NCBI GenBank assembly: GCA_014706385.1 | Contig: JACGZH010000004.1 | Coordinates: 1,674,001-1,738,000, forward strand | DNA: 64,000 bases | Reading direction: 5' to 3' | Source: Phaffia rhodozyma | Lineage: Eukaryota; Basidiomycota; Tremellomycetes; Cystofilobasidiales; Mrakiaceae | In this document: piece by piece, positions 46,585-59,324 of the stretch | Layout: each line of letters opens with the position of its first letter | Numbering within the stretch: position 1 is the stretch's first letter | Made by a program: the position numbers and the translations under genes | Notes under the pieces: model-generated | The model's input: the letters and a program-made list of their open reading frames with translations, nothing else | Told to the model about the DNA's origin: nothing | Databases searched by the model: none

Positions 46585-49017
46585 TCACTCCTGCATAGCC
46601 TTGAGAGTATCTTCGACAGTTCGGAGGAAGATCGCCATCTCTTCGTGACCAAAGATCAACATCGGTCGCAATCGGACCTATTTATTAATGGAAAGGAACA
46701 CGTGTGTGGTCAGCACAGATGTGACGAACGGCCTGGGTGTGCTCTCTTCAGGACCAGCATGAGAGAACAAGAGGAAGGAGAAGGAGTGACGCACAGCAGC
46801 ATCTCCGCAACCACCCATCAAGACACCTCGTTCTCTCATCATCTTTACGAACGTATCTCTCTTCTGTCCGTTCTCGAAATCCCAAGCCAAGAAAGTTCCC
46901 CTTCCCTTTCCTCTCAGGCTTCTCGGCCCATCGTACTTTTTGAATAATTTCTCGAGGGACTCGTAGAGCTCGGTACCGATAGCAGCGGTGTGAACTGTGA
47001 GATCATGGGTGTTGATAAAGTCGATGATGGTGTTAGATTGAAGAAGGGTGGAGGGGGAGCCCATCCAGGTGTTGTACATTCGGTATCCATGAGACGGTCG
47101 GGTCTCTCGACGGTGATAGAACCTGTGACGGATGAGCAACAATCAAGTCAACAACCTCGTCTCTTGTTCCATGTTCATCGGATTCGAAGAGAGAACGACA
47201 TTAAAATAAAAAACTTACCCGGCAGCCTGAGCCTTCTTACTGAATGTGACAAAGTCGGGGAACTCATCTTTGCCTTCGACCAGGCCCCAGGCGTCGTGAG
47301 CCCAGAACTGACCAGTCGCTCCGAACCCGGTTTGGACTTCATCCGCGATGAAGAACGCGCCGTGTTGATGGGCGAGTTTGATGAGCGATCTGAAGAAGGC
47401 AGGGGAGGCGTGTCTGTCCCCGCCTTTATGTGATCAATTTATAAGAAGTAAGAAAAGCCATCGACGTCAATGCCGAGTTGAAGCAGGATGTAAGCGTTGA
47501 ATAATAACGAACCTTCAGAGAGGATGGGCTCTACGATCACCGCAGCCACAGGGGACTTCTCCTTCCTGCTCAATCACAATTTACTGTTCAGCCTTCTCGA
47601 TTTCTTTAAATATTTAAATAAAAATGATTCAGATGAAAACGAACCACTGGATCAAAATCTCCTCAGTCGCCTTGAGGCACCGATCTTCTTCTCTCTGGTT
47701 TTCTTCAACGTGATCCTCGAGAGGATACTTGATTTCTGGGAATGGAGCGGCCGGCCAGTCAAACGCCGGAATATCAAGCTAGTGAATGTCACGAACCCGA
47801 AAAGAGATCAGTTGACCATCGAGTGTTGTGCTCGAAACTAAGAACGCAGCGAGAACCCACCTTGTGTATAGCCTTGGATCTGGTGGCTGAAAGACTTCCG
47901 AACGTCCTTCCATGGAAGCCAGAGGTGAAAGAAAGTACAGACAGCTGTGGAGCGCCGGGAGATTGATTGTTCATTACCGATTCTATATCATGTCGCATGA
48001 GTGGGTCGGCTCTCGTGAGTGGAACGAACAGATCTAGAGTAACAGAAGAGATAGAAGTCGTTCTTACCCATCTCTTCGGCGGTAAAGTCGGGCTGAGAGT
48101 TATTGGCTCTCTCTCGAGCCCGGTAAGACATGCATGCCACCTGGAAAGAACAGAACATGACTCGATCAGTTTCAATTTTGAATACAATGCAACGGTCAAG
48201 TACAAAGGGTCGGACCTTGAAAGCGTTCTCGACTGCACTACTTCCACAGAGCATCATCGCGATCTGGTCCAAGCCGCCCTTAGGCTGAACTTTGAGAAGT
48301 CCTTCTTTGAGCCAGGTAGAGTATTGGTAAGGAGGGAAAGACCCCAGTGCTGGTCTGGATGAAGCGGCCACTTGGAATTCGCGCTGAGATGGATAATAGC
48401 CAGAAGAGATGGGTCAGCGCTTGACTTTCTGCTCTTGTCGGGATTAAAGGGTCAACAAGACATACTGTGGAGGCCAACTTCAAAAGCTCCGGGTTGTTGT
48501 AACCGACTGCGATACTGGCGATTTGCTATAGTACGAGAATGTCCCAAAGCTTTTTTGTTCATTCAGCTAACGATGTTCTAAGCAAAATGAGATGCAACGA
48601 ATGGGATTACTGACGGCAAAGACGTCCAAGTATTTGTTTCCATCCACATCAACAAGATAGTTTCCCAGAGATTTGTCATAGTCTACCATAACCTGGTAGG
48701 TTCTAGGATCGATAGTATCATCTGCGTCGGCGAGCTAACGAGTTGTGTTTCAAAAGGGTTGGTCAGCTATTGATGCCAAGTTTACGTAGAGAGCGTTCAA
48801 AGCATAGACTGACAGCCCTTTTGGCCTTGGGACCCATGAAACTCCCGTCAATCAACGTGACGGAGGGCTCTTTGGGTTGCTCCGGAAAGGCATTCTTGGA
48901 TGCCTGGAAGGCAGCGGCGAGCCTGGCAGAAGAGCCATGGATCAAACGCCTGGAGAGACCAACGAACGGACCGAGAGGGATGAGTGACTTTCGGGCTACA
49001 GAGATAGAGGCCATCAT
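46585..49017 (-). CDS. UGA1: 4-aminobutyrate aminotransferase (GABA-T, class III PLP)
   Basis: Converts GABA and 2-oxoglutarate to succinic semialdehyde and glutamate, the first step of GABA use as a nitrogen source. It starts at tandem Met codons (49017). The first 35 residues are Arg/Ser-rich without acidic residues (MMASISVARKSLIPLG), predicting a mitochondrial presequence. Exons then give DYDKSLGNYLVDVDGNKYLD, GYNNPELLKL, PPYQYSTWLKEGLLKVQPKG, MLCGSSAVENAFK, SFTSGFHGRTFGSLSATRSK, AAVIVEPILSEGGDRHASP, the PLP-site region FFIADEVQTGFGATGQFWA, and FSKKAQAAG containing the Schiff-base lysine. NTWMGSP follows and the C-terminus is RLRPMLIFGHEE...KAMQE (stop 46585). Length, about 490-500 residues, fits fungal GABA-T. 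About ten introns. It shares a 476-bp divergent region with the GTPBP1-like gene. Alanine:glyoxylate transaminases are excluded by the ADEVQTGFG and NTWMGSP context. Confidence 0.93.
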
Positions 49018-49493
49018 GTTGGGTGTCACTAGATTGAGACTGAGGGCACAAGATGGTGGATTGGAGAGAAAAGAACAGGCAGATGGAGGACCAAGATTGG
49101 ATCTGTGAACCAAAAGAGAGAAGCTGCGATGGAAGCAGAAGAGAAAGAGCTGAAAGAGACGAGATAGAAGGTAAAGAAAGTGAAGAAGAGAGAAGTTCCG
49201 ACTTGACCGCAACGGATTTTAGAACAAACAGCGATGGATTCTTATAGATTAGATCGCAATTTAAGCGATTATCTAGGCCGAGTCACTTATTTCAGGGCCC
49301 GGTTAATAACCGGTATGGGACTTAAATATAATCATCTATCATTCAAAAACCGAGATAACGTCACGTGCGGGAGCTCGGTTGGACCCAGTGGCAACCTGAT
49401 CATAGTGGCAACCGTTTCCATCTTGACGTTCATCATACACACATATCATACCATCCTACGCACACCACATAGCACATACCTAGTCGGACGAAG
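49018..49493. promoter_or_regulatory. Divergent upstream region, GABA-T / GTPBP1-like gene, with E-box
   Basis: The 476 bp between the two start codons contains an ACGTCACGTG composite (CACGTG at 49362-49367) and several TTATC/GATTA elements resembling GATA-factor sites. GATA-type nitrogen control of GABA genes is known in yeasts. Its operation here is inference. Confidence 0.4.
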
Positions 49494-52400
49494 ATGACGA
49501 CGATACGATCGTTCCAATCAGAGATCGAGGTTGGTCTCTGGCTTCGATGGTCGGTGGTCCATGGTCCATCTCGATCACTCAGTTGACTGACCATCTTTCT
49601 GCCCTTCCCGCGTTCATACCCGATGGTTTGTTTGTAGGAAATTCATGATCGTCATGTCGCTCAACAAAGAGAGCATGCCAAGGAACTTCAGGCTAAGCAG
49701 CAAGAGTTGAAGGCATCCAAGGGTTCTCTCGGAGCAAAGGACAAGAAGATTCAGTTGACCGATCCCTTAGCTGCGTCAGGTCTAAAAGCAGTGAAGAATA
49801 AGGTAGAGATCGTAGCTGGAGGACCCTCACAGGTCAAACCGATAGACATCCACGAAGGAGGGAATAAAGAAGAGCCTGACATCGAGGCCGATCTTAAGGT
49901 CCGTCCAAGTCTTTAAACTGTGACCGATCTCTTACTTTCAATATTGACTCAGTCTTTCTACTGTTCGCGAAATGCAACAAATAGACTCTTCTGCTTCTTC
50001 CTACATCGGACCTGACGACATCCTCCATCAAGGCGCACTTAGCTCCTCGGCTACTCCGCGCGCATGGAGAGTTGATAGTCCCATTTGGAAAGCATCAAGA
50101 CCTGAATAAGCTGTATCATGAGAACAAGGCGCTGAGTGATGAAGAAGCAGGCTACGTAGGTGACGAGTTGGAGGGCGGAGAGAAGGATCTGGAGAGGATA
50201 TCGAGCAGACTGATAGAGGTTGTCAAAGATATGGAAGTTGAGGTTTGTTTAGGATTTCTCGTTTTTGTCATTCTCCTACATAATCACAGCAATATTAACC
50301 CCGGCTCTTGGTGTCGACATTCTATAAATCTAATTTGAAAGGCCGTAGTATTGGATAAAAGTCTTACTCCCTTTCCGCATTGTACTATGCTTATCCGTAC
50401 AAATCCTTCTTCCATAGAGCAGATCAGTCAGTCCTGCGTTCTTTTTCAACATTGGTAGCTTTGATTACTTATCAGTGTCCTAATCAAACAACAGCCGAGC
50501 TTCGGATGGCTGTGATTGGCAACGTTGATGCAGGGAAAAGTACGATGCTTGGAGTTCTCACCCGAGGAGGGCTTGATGACGGAAGAGGTAAAGCACGAGT
50601 AAATCTGTTCAGGCATAAGCATGAGATTGAAAGCGGACGAACAAGCAGTGTCGGGATGGAGGTATGGGCGCACTTTACTATTCTGACTTCGCGCGCGTAC
50701 TTTGTAATTGATGTTGATATTCCTCCTCGATGCTTATCAAACAAACGTATCTCAACCAGATCCTTGGATTTACTTCAACAGGTCAAGCGGTCATCCCCTC
50801 ATCACATACGTCTGTCGCTCAGATAGCTGCCGAAGAATCTGGTTTCATACCTTCGACCGGCACGAGCGCAAGAAGAGAAAAGCTTTCCTGGGATGAAATC
50901 TGCAAACGGAGCGCAAAGGTTGTGTCGTTTATCGATCTAGCTGGACATGAGAGATACCTGAAGGTCAGCGGTCAAACCGTATAGTCAGCATCGACTGAGA
51001 AGGCATAGCTATGTCTACGATGAACTGACCTTGGGTTCTTTACACATTGCAGACTACGATCTGTGTGTATACTCCTCTCTTCTATCCTAAGTACTTTTCC
51101 TCGATACTGAAATTTCAATATTTATTCGCGTTGCGACCCCACTTATAGTTGGTATGACTGGATGTTCACCAGTAAGAACTAAATGTATCTGTTAGCTCTT
51201 TCTCTGTGTAGTTAACGCTCTTGATCGTTCCACGCGTGGCTCTATCAGGACTATGCCATCTTGATGGTCGGTGGAAATGCTGGTTTGATTGGAATGAGCA
51301 AAGAGCACTTGGTGTGTGGATTGGTTTCATTTTTTTTTATCTCGTCATCTACGTATAGCTTCGCCCGATCAAACATGCACACGCATACTTAATGTGTTGT
51401 TATGGCGTCACAGGCGGTCACGTTAGCGCTAAACGTTCCTGTGATAGTTTGCATCACGAAGGTATGTTCTCTCGATGTTTCCTCTTCGTTGCCACAAGTG
51501 GCACGCACATTTCGTTCGTCAAATTTCAAAGTCTTACGCTTTGTCTTAACTCGGATTTGTTCTCACACGTAGATCGATATGACTCCACCACAAGTTCTGG
51601 AGACAACTAAAAAACAATTGACCAAGATTTTAAAGTCTCCTGGTTGTCGGTAAGTTCCTGCGCTGAGACGGCCTTGTTTTTGCAATGTTTTCGATAGATA
51701 GTGATGCATATTGTCTCCCCGTTCCACAGACGAACTCCTGTGTTTGTTGAGTCAGAACGAGACGTCATTGCGCTTTCTCAAAACTTCGTAAAGGAAAGGT
51801 ACGCCTCTCATTTCTGTTTTACCTCTCATCAACAATGTCTACAGCTCATCTTTCGACTCTATGTGATCATATTCTTCAATCAGGTTCTGCCCAGTGTTCT
51901 GTATATCAAACGTGACCGGTGCCGGCCTTCCCCACTTACGATCGTTCCTCAACTTACTACCTTCGAGTTCGTCTCAAGGCCATTACGAAGTAGATGCTCC
52001 GCTGGAGTACTCGATCAGTGATGTCTTTTCGGTTCCGTTTGGTGAGTTTTGCGAAATGTTGGGATACATGTATTTTTATATACTCTTACTGAGGAGTAGT
52101 GATGTTCTGTCTACCTTTGGAAATCAAGTTGGAACGGTCGTGGTGGGTATATTTTTCTTCTTTTTGGAAACACTACGCTCTTTAGATTCTGATTTCACTG
52201 TATCAATTTTTTATCTCTGAAGAGCGGAGTGATTCACAGTGGTGTTGTCAAAACAGGGGATACTGTACTTCTAGGACCCGATTCTGTGGGCCAGTACGTG
52301 ACGACTGCCGTCAAGAGTATACAGCGTAAACGAGCTTCTGTTGAAAGTGCTGAAGCTGGCCAGAGCGTCAGGTAAGCCTATTGATTCGTTTGCGGTGACT

Positions 52401-53136
52401 ATTGATATCAGTTATGGTGTTCAACCCTTGTCTGTTTATATCATTTCCAAAGCTTTGCATTGAAACGAGTCAGGAGAGCAGCCGTTCGCAAAGGTGTGTG
52501 TCCATTCCACTCTTTTCTTCTTAGCGTGTTGGGTTGCTTATCCAGCGCCCTCAAATTTTCCAAGGAATGGTCATCCTGGCCAAGACGGAAGAAGCTCCCA
52601 AGGCTGTAAGAAGGTTTGAGGGCCAGATCTTAGTACTATAGTACGTTGCATTCACTATTTTACCGATATCGGTACTATTTTTTTTTGTTTTCAGAACCGA
52701 TTTTCTTTTCAACAGCTGGTTGATTGATATGCTTATTGCTTATCACAGTCACAATACAACAATTCAACCGAGATACCAGGCTGTAATGCATTGCGGTAGT
52801 ATAAGGCATGTTCTATATCTCTTGTTTTCTTGTTCGGCCATTGGCTGACAGATTGTTCTTTGTTTCTTTCCAACGTCAGACAAACTGCTCGAATCCTTTC
52901 TTTGTAGGTCTCTTTGTCTTTTCTTCCTATTGCAGAACATCATGTGTTCAATATGCATCTTGACTGACTTTTTACTTCTATGCAGGGACCATCCACGAGG
53001 GCTTCTCCGAACAGGTGATCGAGCGAATGTAACGTTTGAGCTAGTGTCAAGTCCTGAATACCTAAAGGAGGGGATGAAGCTCTTGTTCAGAGAGGGAAAG
53101 ACGAAGGGTCTCGGAGTCATAACAAAAATATTGTAG
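49494..53136 (+). CDS. GTPBP1/GTPBP2-like translational GTPase
   Basis: EF-Tu-superfamily GTPase related to mammalian GTPBP1, implicated in mRNA surveillance and ribosome rescue. It starts [12 protein letters not shown] at 49494. A charged region ([18 protein letters not shown]) and [14 protein letters not shown] precede the G domain: G1 [15 protein letters not shown] (about 50.52 kb), switch I area [20 protein letters not shown]3 [12 protein letters not shown], and G4 VCITKID with [15 protein letters not shown]-Tu domains II and III follow ([59 protein letters not shown]) to the end GLGVITKIL. The [15 protein letters not shown] block is diagnostic and absent from EF1A. About 18 short introns were noted. 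The first two exons are joined by phase and could belong to an alternative N-terminus. Confidence 0.88.
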
Positions 53137-53418
53137 GGATAATTCTCAATGGTGCAATAGACCGGTTATCTCTACCTTCTCTTTCTTTTTAGCATGGTGA
53201 TGTTTGTACTCAATTGTAAACATATTGCATGTACATTCTGCCCAGATTTGGTTGTTCCTTTATTCCGCTCTTGCGCAAATAGTCGTGAACTTGAATGTGT
53301 GGACTTAGTCTCTTGCTTGGTTTTTTTTAATAGAGGAATTGTAGATGCATGAGAATAAGACGACTGGTTGAATGATGCTTATGCTGTTGATCGAATCGAA
53401 AACTCGGGAGTCGATAGT

Positions 53419-55647
53419 TTAATACTAAGAATAGTGTATAGGTAAGTGTCGGATTCAGACGAATTTCAAGTAAGCAAAGGAAAGAAACTGACGAGGTAGG
53501 GAATAATCCGGGACTTGACGATCTCGCAGTACTGTAGATGTTGGTCGGTTTCATTTGCGTACGGACGCACATCGAATAATAAGCAAAGATCCAACATGTG
53601 AAAAAGGAGGGGCGATTAAAGAAGATGAACATACTCGATCCCAGTCCTTGCCATACTTCTTCTTGCAGGCATCGTCGTCCCGACGCTGTCGATGAACGAG
53701 AAGGATTGCAAAATAGATGACGTAGAAGTAGGTGAACGGAGTATCAAATCCAGTAGGGAGGCACCATGCCCAACTAAAAAGGGATGTTCCGTCATTGTTG
53801 CGAGACAGGAAAACACGAAGATAGATGAAAGCAACATGAGCTGAATTGATCATTTGAGTGGGAGTAACAAAGCACAAGAACGTATGAGAACACATACGCC
53901 ATCGTCCAATCTATTCAGAAAATACAGAGTTCAGGGAGCAGTAACGATGAAAAGTCAGGCTGAATTCATCTTAGGTGAAGTATATCAGGAAACTGAAGAA
54001 ATGGAGAAAGAGTTACCTCCTAGGTAGTTGGGATGCCTCGATCGCCCCCACCAGCCTGAAGTAAGCAATGCAGTTCCACGCTCGGTTTTCATCGAGGTCA
54101 AGTCTATACCGGATTTTTCAATCGAGAAAACACAAGTATGCGAATGTCCAAATTCAAGTCAATCATTCTGTCCTCTGTTTGTGCCCTCGACCCATCGGTG
54201 AGGGATGAGGTAACTATGCCAGGAAAAGAAGACACATACTCCTAGGGTTCTTTCCTGCTCTAAACCACTCTTTCTCCAAGTTGGCCGCCCGGAAGATGTA
54301 GTAGCCTCCAACCTCAAGTCCAATGATTGCCAGCACGGCCAAGGTCGAGAGTTCGGTCGGGTGGAAAGCGAGGTATCTTGCCTGAAGCGAATACGTGAAT
54401 GGAACCCAGGCGAGATCACCGAGAGACAGCATGAAACCAAAGCCATCGGTGGTGATATCCATCTGGGTAAAGATCGCAGTCTAGATTGAGGAAAGGAAAT
54501 GAGATGATGTATATCAAAAATATGAACACAACGTCAACGATGTCAAACAGAAAGCGCGAACCTCGTTGTAAAGCGCATCAATGACGTAGATTGAGTGGAA
54601 CACGACAACGAGGATCATGGAAGCAGCGAGGTATCCATCGCGGGTGTACTGCTCACAAGCCATCGAGATATCAATGATCATCCAAAGAATGAGTCCTGGC
54701 CGAAGCTCGTTGAAAGTCTTGATATCGAATGAACCAATGGAGGGATTGAGTTCCCGACCCATCCAGAACTGTTGTCCCATGGCATGTACATGTGATATGA
54801 AAGTGTTCAGCTATCAACTGAGCTAACAGTGACGAACAGCGTTGGAGAGAAGAGGCAAAAACCTTACGTCGTAGAAAAATCGACCTGAATTTCCAGCAAG
54901 GGCCATCAATCGCTCGTCCGTGTTCCAATAGCTGACAGCCTGACAGTACAGTGCTTGGGCGATTGACATTGCCAAAGACGCGGTAATGAGGCCAAGATAA
55001 TGATCGTAGATGAAAGTGAAGGATTGGGGACCGGCATGAATGATTCGACCGAGGACAAGGCCGAGAGAGAGGAGAAGGGTTGAAAACCCTGGATTGGGAT
55101 CAATGAGAGTTGAGGTCGGAGGGAGAAGATCGATCTATCAGCTCCTTCTCAATTTTGTGCGCGATCATGAAAGAACGGCAAAATTTGAGAGCACAAACAT
55201 ACCATTGAGCTTGTAGAGCTTCTTCTTCCCGTCCCTCATAGCAGCTCCCTCGACCCATTCGCCTGGCAAGATATACCAACACGCGACTGTGAACGCGTAC
55301 CAAGCGGCGTAGGCCTTGAACGCCTGAGCGTCGAAGAGTTCGTCCAACCACGATCCGGCCAGAAACCTACCGAACCAGGTAGACAATGGGGGTGGACATC
55401 CAGAGTGGGCCGAAGTAGTAAAGTAAAGGAAGTATATAGCAAACGGAGTGATGAAGTTGAGGCCGAATGTACCGATGTGACCTCCGAACTAATGGATGGT
55501 TTGTGAGGGATGCAAGAAAAAAAACACGTATAAGTACTTGATCGGAAGAGACGAGAACAGAGGCAAGAAAGATTGACCGACCTCAAGATCATGATGAGGA
55601 GTCACCGGGTTCAGCACCTTGGTGTCCTTGGAATCGATATCAGCCAT
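53419..55647 (-). CDS. ERG24: ERG24 delta(14)-sterol reductase (ERG4/ERG24 family)
   Basis: ER membrane enzyme reducing the C-14(15) double bond after CYP51 in ergosterol synthesis, using NADPH. It starts [20 protein letters not shown] at 55647. Exons give [51 protein letters not shown] with [35 protein letters not shown] with [19 protein letters not shown], and [40 protein letters not shown] and [19 protein letters not shown] close the family core. The GRELNP and ELRPG context favours Erg24 over Erg4. About 10 introns. The C-terminus [13 protein letters not shown] either reads through to a stop near 53471, or splices (donor GTCAGT, 53492) to a 6-nt exon TATTAA (53419-53424), giving the family-typical ending P-Y-L-Y. 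The latter is preferred. Confidence 0.9.
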
Positions 55648-55815
55648 CCAGAAAACAACAAAGAGGAAGATGAAAACGAAAGATCGAGATCGTCGTTGCT
55701 TTCAAACAAGAAGAGACAAGATGTGGAAAGTGAAAAATGACAACGATATTTAATCGAACCACTTTTCAGCCATCCACCATCATCAACGATAACGACGACA
55801 ACAAGAACGACGACG
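55648..55815. promoter_or_regulatory. Compact divergent promoter, ERG24 / Alba-domain gene
   Basis: Only 168 bp separate two divergent start codons, so core promoters and both 5' UTRs must overlap. The interval is rich in GAC/AAC repeats. No sterol-regulatory (SRE) site was recognised with confidence. Confidence 0.55.
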
Positions 55816-57110
55816 ATGACGACGGCAACAACATCAGCATCTTTATCAGCTGCGTCTTCTATCACTGCCAACAGGCAGGCTGGTTCTTCCTTGCAGCCCA
55901 AACCAGCCGGTCATCAGATGCGAATCGCTTCTCAAGGAACGCTCAAGAACTATGTTACCTTTGCTGTTAATTTTCTCAAAGTATGTCTACCTCCCTCTTT
56001 TCCTCTCTTCTGACATGTTCTGATGGGATTACGCTCATCGGGTTCATTTGCTCGTCGTCCACGTTATCAACATTATTTTTTCTGGCGCTTGAGCAGGAAC
56101 ACCCAACCCGATCTCTGACTCTCCATACTCTCCCGTTCGTTCCTCCTTCGAAAGATTCGGTCGATTCCGCCTCTTCGTCCGAATCACGGACCACGCCTTC
56201 GAATCGTCAAGCGAGCGCCTCGTCGATTCCTCAGTTGATCTCAGTTGTAGAACTCGTTAAGCGGACGTTCCTTTCCCTCTTGTCGCCTCTTCTTGATGGC
56301 TCTGATGCCTCTTCTGGTGAGAAAGTCGACCGATGGGTAGAACAGGCAAGAGAAAGGGGCCTGTGGCAGTACAATGAGACGGGCATCCTTGAGGATATCG
56401 AGCATGAATTTGTCTTCCAGCCACAAGACAAGAAGGCTGGTGAAGAAACAGATGAGGCAGAGCAAGCTTTAGAGAAGCTGAAGCACATATTGGGAGGAAA
56501 GACAGGGTATGTCTTCTTCCGTCTCTCTGCACATCGTTTCCTGTTTGATTTTGGAAAAACATACTGGTTTCTACGCTTACATCGCCCACATCTGCCCCCT
56601 CGTTGCTCGAACCAAAGTCCTAAAATGATACACACGCCATATATGAAGATTACACTCTCCACTGTTCCCATTCCTTCTCTTGCCTCTCGAAAGGAAGTAA
56701 CGTAAGTTGTTCTCTCTCAGCAGCCATTACACTTGCTCGCTCATATGTATTCACATCACTAACGAGAGAACAAAACAATACATCTTATCCATGCACTTAT
56801 TTCTCAATCTTCACTAACAAACAAAAAAAGCTGCCAATCCATTATTCTGCCTCCACGAGTTAAAAAGTCGAAAAACAAAGGTCGACAAGCCCGACGACAA
56901 AAGCTTAAACAGGCCCTGTGTAGGAAAACCGATGAATCCAATACGATCTCCGCTCAAACGAATATTACTACCCCTCTGTCTGCACTCGCTGCTGTTTCTG
57001 AAGATTCTTCTGCTGAGGGATACGCGGCAGGGACTAAACGAACTAGCAGTCAGACAGATGGGGAGAAGGGGGTAGTTGGAGGGAAGAAAAGGCGAAAAGT
57101 CCTGGCTTAG
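55816..57110 (+). CDS. Alba-domain RNA-binding protein, possible RNase P/MRP Rpp25/Pop6-like subunit
   Basis: Four exons (55816-55980, 56097-56506, 56618-56701, 56831-57110) join to 312 residues. After a Ser/Thr/Ala-rich head, residues about 37-55 read HQMRIASQGTLKNYVTFAV, the classic Alba strand-1/helix-1 pattern (basic residue, S-x-G, N-Y-V). SLTLHTLP (strand 2), IPQLISVVELVKRTF (helix 2) and KMIHTPYMKITLSTVP (a late strand) complete the fold. A long polar insertion lies between strand 2 and helix 2, and a charged linker between the later strands. The tail is Lys/Arg/Gln-rich (KSKNKGRQARRQKLKQAL) with a basic end GGKKRRKVLA, resembling a nuclear localisation signal. Alba proteins of this type bind RNase P/MRP RNA or mRNA; which one applies here is inference. 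It is divergent from ERG24 and convergent with the next gene. Confidence 0.7.
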
Positions 57111-57240
57111 AGGGGACTTTTCGAAACTCTCTTTTCTCGTCCCAAAGGCAGAGAACAGAAACGCGTCTGTATGAGAGAGTGGGAAGGGTAGTAAAAGGAA
57201 GGAGGGAGATACCGACTGTATCCCTCAACACAAATCGTGA

Positions 57241-59324
57241 TCACACGCCAAATACCGCTCTGACCTCTTCCTCTAAATCTCTCTCATTCAAGCTTGCCCC
57301 CCAGCCGTCGAATCCACTATCGTTGTAATGAACACCGCCAGCAATAAACTTGGCACTTCTCTCGGCTCGAAGGGTGAGATCGCCAATCAATAATCGGGCG
57401 GGTGTTGGTCCAAGAATGTCGTGTACTGTCTTCCTGGATAGAAAGACGGGCGTAGGATACTGGAAGATAGGGAACTGTGTGTGAAGCAGACTTTGGTATA
57501 TTCGTGAAACAGATAAATGAATTTCCGGTGGACACTCGTCAGCTTTATTCTATGTCTGAATGGAAATAAATGCATGTTTGAGAAGATATGAGTGAAGGAA
57601 CAGGCTTACGTCGCTAGTTCCGAGGCAAGTGATAGATGGGTCTTCGATGCGGGACCGGTAAAGTAAAGTTCACCCCTTTGAGGATCCTCATGGGTTGACT
57701 CGGTATTGTCAAAGTCATCCAGATGATGGTTGTTGTATCTGTTGAGAGGGGCCATGTTCGATGGGAGTGATCTTGAAATCGCCGCCTCTACCTCTGTCGC
57801 CGTCATCGTCATCGTCGACCCGGTTGTCATATTCTGGGACATGTTGGTCGGACTGACAGCAGCCGTGGCCGTCGCTGTAGCAGCATACATATCATCTCTC
57901 GTTTCAAAGATGCTGCCCTTCCGAGCTGTCTTGTTGACAGGAACGGAAGACCGTCGCTGCTTGGCAAGAGAGGAAAGAGAAGGTCGAGGTTGAAGTTGGA
58001 AAGCAAACGGTCGATCGAGTGGTACCGGTGGGGTTGTGTGCATCAGGACACAAGTCAGGAAACTGACGAGCGATCGAATGTGGATAGTTGGGTAGTCTAG
58101 TTTTGTGCAGCGAGGGGCAAAGGAAGAGTAAATTGTTGAAAAAAGAGACCCAAGGAAAGCTTCTTGAGCAAAGACAACCGACTAAAGTCTGAGAGAAAGA
58201 GAAAGATTCAAAAGACTTACGACCCGAGCCGTCGCCTACCAGGCCAACTCTACCCATGGTAAGGGCAAGGTTGATCAATCGAGGGATCCCACTCCCTATT
58301 CTAGTAACCCCCGGAAGATGACCGTAGATGAGCCCAGCAGCAACAACGATCGTTTGGATCGAATGCGAGTTTGACTCGAGGGCCCTAGATTCGTTGAATA
58401 TTCAAAAGTATCAGTCAAAGATAAACAGAATAAACAGATAGGTAGGTCAGACTAGATGAATCTATCAAAAGAGAACGATATATAGCGAATATGATCAGTG
58501 ACGAACCAACGAATGATAGGAGTTGATGGATGACTCGGAGATAGATGCGACATCACGTCTGGATCCGTATCCTGTTGTCATATCAAGCCGTCGTCCGAAT
58601 TCCAAGATCGTAAAGCAAAACCAATGTCAGGTCGACTGGATTATAACTCAGCTCAGAGGATCTGAGCCCCACTCGAGATGAAGAGAATCAAACTTGCGTC
58701 GAGTTGCAGCCGTCCCGTATTTTGCCCTTTGACTCGCAACTTGAGCTCCTCTTCCTCTGTAGGAACGAACGCGTCAACGCCGGTCAAATGGATCAACACC
58801 GGCCTTCTCCTCCCCCGTCTCTGTTCAACCCGGGTGGTCATGCCTTCGAGCACACCCGACATGAGGATTGGGCAATCTGAGTTTGCGAGAGAGAGCACGA
58901 TATCAACATCCGAGCTAACCTGAGCGATGAACGTCCGGTCCATCAAATCACCCCGGAGAGGAAAGACTCGAGGATGAATCATGTAAGAAGGGACCCTGTG
59001 GTGTACAATGAAAAAACGTTCAATAGCTCGCTCGGATCAGAGCCAAGCGCGATGCAAGAGAAAAGAAGAAGGAAAACAAAACCAACGAGGATGACCGATG
59101 AACAGCGACGATCTCGTATCCATTGAGAGAGGCCAATTGAGATACCAAGAAGGATGAACCGACGTAACCAGTAGATCCCAACTAGGTAGTCGAGCAGATT
59201 ATCGCGAGGAAAGCGCAAAAATTTTCATCATAAAGATCAGTAAAAGTAAACTGGATGATCCTGAAACCAAGATATGCTAAAGCTGAAAAGAGCTCACCAA
59301 GAGAATCCTGGGTTTGATATCCAT
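57241..59324 (-). CDS. Rossmann-fold NAD(P)-binding protein (extended SDR/epimerase-like) with low-complexity insert
   Basis: It starts MDIKPRILL at 59324; the next exon gives LGSTGYVGSSFLVSQLASLN, the G-x-T-G-x-x-G dinucleotide-binding turn. IHPRVFPLRGDLMDRTFIAQ and DVDIVLSLANSD follow, with IHLTGVDAFVP as the strand-5-like block. The SDR mid-region is ESNSHSIQTIVVAAGLIYGH, where the I-Y-G ending is typical of extended SDRs. A central insert of more than 100 residues is rich in Thr, Ala, Ser and Met (about 57.75-57.98 kb), presumably a disordered loop. The C-terminus GWGASLNERDLEEEVRAVFG matches the end of fungal epimerase-like proteins. A catalytic YxxxK was not located with confidence, so activity is unassigned. 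Six or seven introns. Confidence 0.7.
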
